From: Lacticaseibacillus mingshuiensis
Lineage (GTDB): Bacteria; Bacillota; Bacilli; Lactobacillales; Lactobacillaceae
Direction: 5' to 3'
Length of the DNA stretch: 64,000 nucleotides
NCBI RefSeq assembly: GCF_016861785.1
Contig: NZ_BOLS01000002.1
Location: 124,001 to 188,000 of the forward strand
Positions within the stretch are counted from its first letter, which is position 1; the number at the start of each line of letters is the position of its first letter. The position numbers were made by a program, and so were the translations under genes. Of the stretch, positions 61,736-64,000 are shown in pieces. A model generated the notes under the pieces. The model ran no database searches. It was not told the DNA's origin and saw nothing but the letters and a program-made list of their open reading frames with translations.

Positions 61736-61850
61736 GCTAGCTATAAGGAAAAAGCCGGCACGCGCTGACAGTGTTCAAAAGCCTCGAAAAATAGTTGATA
61801 TCAGGTATAATTGACCCATCAAACAAGTTAAATTCTGGGAGGGTCACACA

Positions 61851-62570
61851 ATGGCAGAAAAACCATTTTACTATGCACTGGCTGGGGAGAACTTCACCGG
61901 ACTTTTTCCAAGCAATCCGGCACGTCAGGTGAAGATCAAGGCATTAAAGGCAACGAGTCGCGACGGCAAGAACAACACGATCATCCAAAGCTTCACGCAG
62001 TCGCAAAAAGCCGAGGCCGATAAGTTCGTCAACAGTCCACAGCTGAAAGAATTCTTCAGTCCTTTTGACCACACCAAGGGCCTGTTTGCATTCATCGACG
62101 GCTCCTTCACAAAGGGCGTGGCCAACTCTGGCTCCGGGGTGATCTTGGTCAAAGATGGCGTCGCGATTCAGGCATTTTCCATCACCAACACCACGTTTTC
62201 CAGCTCCAACCAGATCACCGGCGAGCTGAATGCCGCGCTGATCGCCATTCAGTGGGCAAAGGCAAATGGGTATGACCGCGTCGATCTTGTACATGATTAT
62301 GTCGGCACCGTGGCGACCCCTTATGGCTGGGGCCAAAATAGTCCCGTCTCCATTGAATATGCAAAATTGCTGCCGCAAGCGGCGACCGGCATCGACGTCC
62401 ATTTCCATAACGTCGGGGGCCACACCGGGGTCAAATTCAACGAATGGGCCGACCAAATGGCGCGCAACGCGGTTTCCAGTGAGATGCACCGCAATCCGAC
62501 GTTGACGAGCACCTGGCCCGCGGATCTGCCGATCGAAACAAGTCTCCCAGCAAGTTACATTTCGCTGTAA
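61851..62570 (+). CDS. RNase HI-family protein with N-terminal hybrid-binding-like domain
   Basis: A 239-residue protein. The C-terminal RNase H fold has its catalytic carboxylates: FAFIDGSFT (D), TGELNAALIAIQWA (E), DLVHDYVG (D), and GGHTGVKFNEWADQMARNA with the histidine loop and last aspartate. The first 50 residues (FYYALAGENFTGLF, then QSFTQSQKAEADKFV) resemble the small RNA-DNA hybrid-binding domain of eukaryote-type RNase H1. GGGAGGG precedes the ATG, and TATAAT lies at about 61805. Confidence 0.88.
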   Translation: MAEKPFYYALAGENFTGLFPSNPARQVKIKALKATSRDGKNNTIIQSFTQSQKAEADKFVNSPQLKEFFSPFDHTKGLFAFIDGSFTKGVANSGSGVILVKDGVAIQAFSITNTTFSSSNQITGELNAALIAIQWAKANGYDRVDLVHDYVGTVATPYGWGQNSPVSIEYAKLLPQAATGIDVHFHNVGGHTGVKFNEWADQMARNAVSSEMHRNPTLTSTWPADLPIETSLPASYISL

Positions 62571-62591
62571 GGACCAAGCTCGTAAAACATC

Positions 62592-62628
62592 AAGAGGGGC
62601 CGGAACAAAAATCGTTCCTACCCCTCTT
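62592..62628. terminator. Hairpin between convergent RNase H and purB genes
   Basis: AAGAGGGG and CCCCTCTT arms with inner GGAAC/GTTCC; the following T-run is short. Confidence 0.65.
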
Positions 62629-62658
62629 TGCGTCCACTGCCGTCGCCGATCAGTGCGC

Positions 62659-63957
62659 TCAGTCACCTAACCCAATGCGGTCGAAGATCTCATCGACATG
62701 GCGAAGGTGATAATGATAATCGAAGGCATCATCCAGCGCGGGCTTCGTGAGGCGATCCGTGACAGCCGGATCGGCTTCCAGCAACTGGCGAAAATCGCGG
62801 TGCTCATCCCAGGCCTGAGCCGTCTTTGGCTGCACAAGGTCATACGCGGCCTCGCGACTGAGGCCGGTCTCGATCAGCTTGAGCATCACGCGCTGGCTGA
62901 AGATCAAGCCGTGCGTTTTTTGCATGTTCGCGAGCATGGTGTCGGGAAAAACATCCAACGTGTCGATGATGCCCGTGAAGCGATGCAAAATATAATCCAG
63001 CAGGCCAGTCGCATCCGGCAAGATCATCCGTTCCGCAGAACTGTGTGAAATATCGCGCTCGTGCCAGAGACTGACATCCTCCAGCGCTGGGGTGATATAC
63101 CCACGAATGACGCGCGCCAGGCCAGTCACGTTTTCGGAGCTGATCGGATTGCGCTTATGTGGCATCGCGGAACTACCTTTTTGCCCAGGATTAAAATGTT
63201 CCTCGACTTCATGCACTTCGGTCCGCTGCAAATGGCGGACCTCAAGCGCAAAGCGTTCGATCGACGTTGCGATCAGGCCCAGAATCTCAATGTAATGGGC
63301 GTGCAGATCGCGCGGCAGCACCTGCGTCGAGATCTCTTGGGCGCGCAAGCCGAGATGCTCGCAAACATAGGCTTCGACAGCTGGTGGGGTGTTGGCAAAC
63401 GTGCCGACCGCGCCAGAGATCTTCCCAGCTTCAACATCCGCGGCCGCTTCATTGAAGCGCGCCAGATCGCGTTTCATCTCGGAGTACCAGGTCGCAACGA
63501 CCAGGCCAAAGGTTGTGGGCTCGGCATGCACGCCATGGGTCCGGCCCATCATGACCGTGTGCTTGTACTGCTTGGCGATGCGGGCCAGCACCGCCAGCAA
63601 CGCCTCAATGTCCGTCCGCAAGATCGCGTTTGCCTGCTTGAGAACGGCGCCCTGTGCCGTATCAACAACATCCGTTGACGTCAGGCCAAAATGGACCCAT
63701 TTTTTCTCATCGCCAAGGCTTTCGGACACGGTGCGGGTGAAGGCGACCACGTCATGGCGCGTCACGGCCTCGATCTCGTGAATACGATCGACGGTGAACG
63801 AGGCGTTTTTCCGCAGCGCTTTGACATCGGCTTCTGGAATCTCGCCGAGCGTGGACCAAGCCTCCGCCGCTAAGATCTCGACCTCGAGCCATGCCTTATA
63901 GCGGTTCTCTTCCGTCCAAACACTGGCCATCTCTGGCCGACTGTATCGATCGATCAT
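62659..63957 (-). CDS. purB: Adenylosuccinate lyase
   Basis: A 432-residue purine enzyme acting twice: on SAICAR and on adenylosuccinate, releasing fumarate. Signatures are [20 protein letters not shown] at the start, the catalytic histidine in [14 protein letters not shown], and the fumarase-superfamily loop [26 protein letters not shown] precedes the ATG. The next upstream gene lies outside the window; purA often sits there in lactobacilli. Confidence 0.97.
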   Translation of the reverse strand: MIDRYSRPEMASVWTEENRYKAWLEVEILAAEAWSTLGEIPEADVKALRKNASFTVDRIHEIEAVTRHDVVAFTRTVSESLGDEKKWVHFGLTSTDVVDTAQGAVLKQANAILRTDIEALLAVLARIAKQYKHTVMMGRTHGVHAEPTTFGLVVATWYSEMKRDLARFNEAAADVEAGKISGAVGTFANTPPAVEAYVCEHLGLRAQEISTQVLPRDLHAHYIEILGLIATSIERFALEVRHLQRTEVHEVEEHFNPGQKGSSAMPHKRNPISSENVTGLARVIRGYITPALEDVSLWHERDISHSSAERMILPDATGLLDYILHRFTGIIDTLDVFPDTMLANMQKTHGLIFSQRVMLKLIETGLSREAAYDLVQPKTAQAWDEHRDFRQLLEADPAVTDRLTKPALDDAFDYHYHLRHVDEIFDRIGLGD

Positions 63958-64000
63958 TGGTGTGTTCTCCTCCTATTATGAGACAGGGTGTGGAAGCCCG

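Noticed and set aside
61196-61814. Tandem open frames of 66-92 codons with near-identical proteins
   Set aside because: They arise because the 125-bp unit happens to be open in one frame across palindromic repeats; there is no ribosome site, and the other repeat loci do not keep the frame.

Overview
The window looks like chromosomal DNA from a lactic acid bacterium, most likely a GC-rich lactobacillus (inference). The evidence is the gene content: a mevalonate pathway, the pcrA-ligA-camS-gatCAB-dgkB-rlmCD block typical of lactobacilli, a flavin pyruvate oxidase, strong GGAGG ribosome sites with occasional GTG/TTG starts, and several lactobacillus-type small families (DUF3284, DUF2316, DUF4828, YxeA, UPF0158). 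No phage, plasmid or transposase gene is visible. I could not measure base composition or search databases.

Layout. 1-7.7 kb: the end of a membrane protein, a decayed DUF1697 gene, an acetyltransferase, a nucleotide phosphatase, recX, an orphan Mga-like regulator, one rlmCD paralogue and a nucleoside deoxyribosyltransferase. 7.7-9.7 kb: a protein-free region with two tandem copies of a very large structured RNA. 9.7-14 kb: a BspA-like wall protein and a frameshifted pyruvate oxidase. 14-22 kb: a translationally coupled thiolase-mvaA-mvaS operon, a membrane Mrr-type nuclease, a mutarotase-like protein, a TMEM175-like channel and an isolated phosphomevalonate kinase. 22-28 kb: map, flavodoxin, glutathione peroxidase, a YihY protein, and an asparaginase-like amidase coupled to UDP-GlcNAc 2-epimerase. 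28-36.5 kb: methylglyoxal synthase, a heterodimeric ABC exporter with a terminator in its leader, DUF2252, TetR and aminopeptidase PepS. 36.5-49 kb: a MacB-like ABC protein, a small membrane metalloprotease, tRNA-Arg(CCT), a DEAD-box helicase, an oxidoreductase, a degenerate GH25 protein, an NfeD-like/SPFH pair and a second rlmCD. 49-64 kb: dgkB, gatB, gatA, gatC, camS, ligA, pcrA, DUF438/DUF1858, an RNase HI and purB.

The standout is the noncoding pair at about 7986-8760 and 8901-9640. Each copy has its own conserved promoter. Both fold into the same ornate plan: a 5' hairpin, two homologous modules each closed by a long-range 10-11 bp helix, CUUCGG-type and GNRA hairpins, and a 3' pseudoknot. 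Many helices differ in sequence between the copies but keep their pairing. Size and complexity recall the giant GOLLD/ROOL-class RNAs, but I cannot assign a family.

A second layer is a family of ~125-bp palindromic intergenic repeats, single or in tandem at six main places plus relics. The stem sequences change between copies while pairing is kept. A third is a 205-bp element at 48968-49172 with a perfect 20-bp outer stem around three hairpins, with single-arm relics elsewhere.
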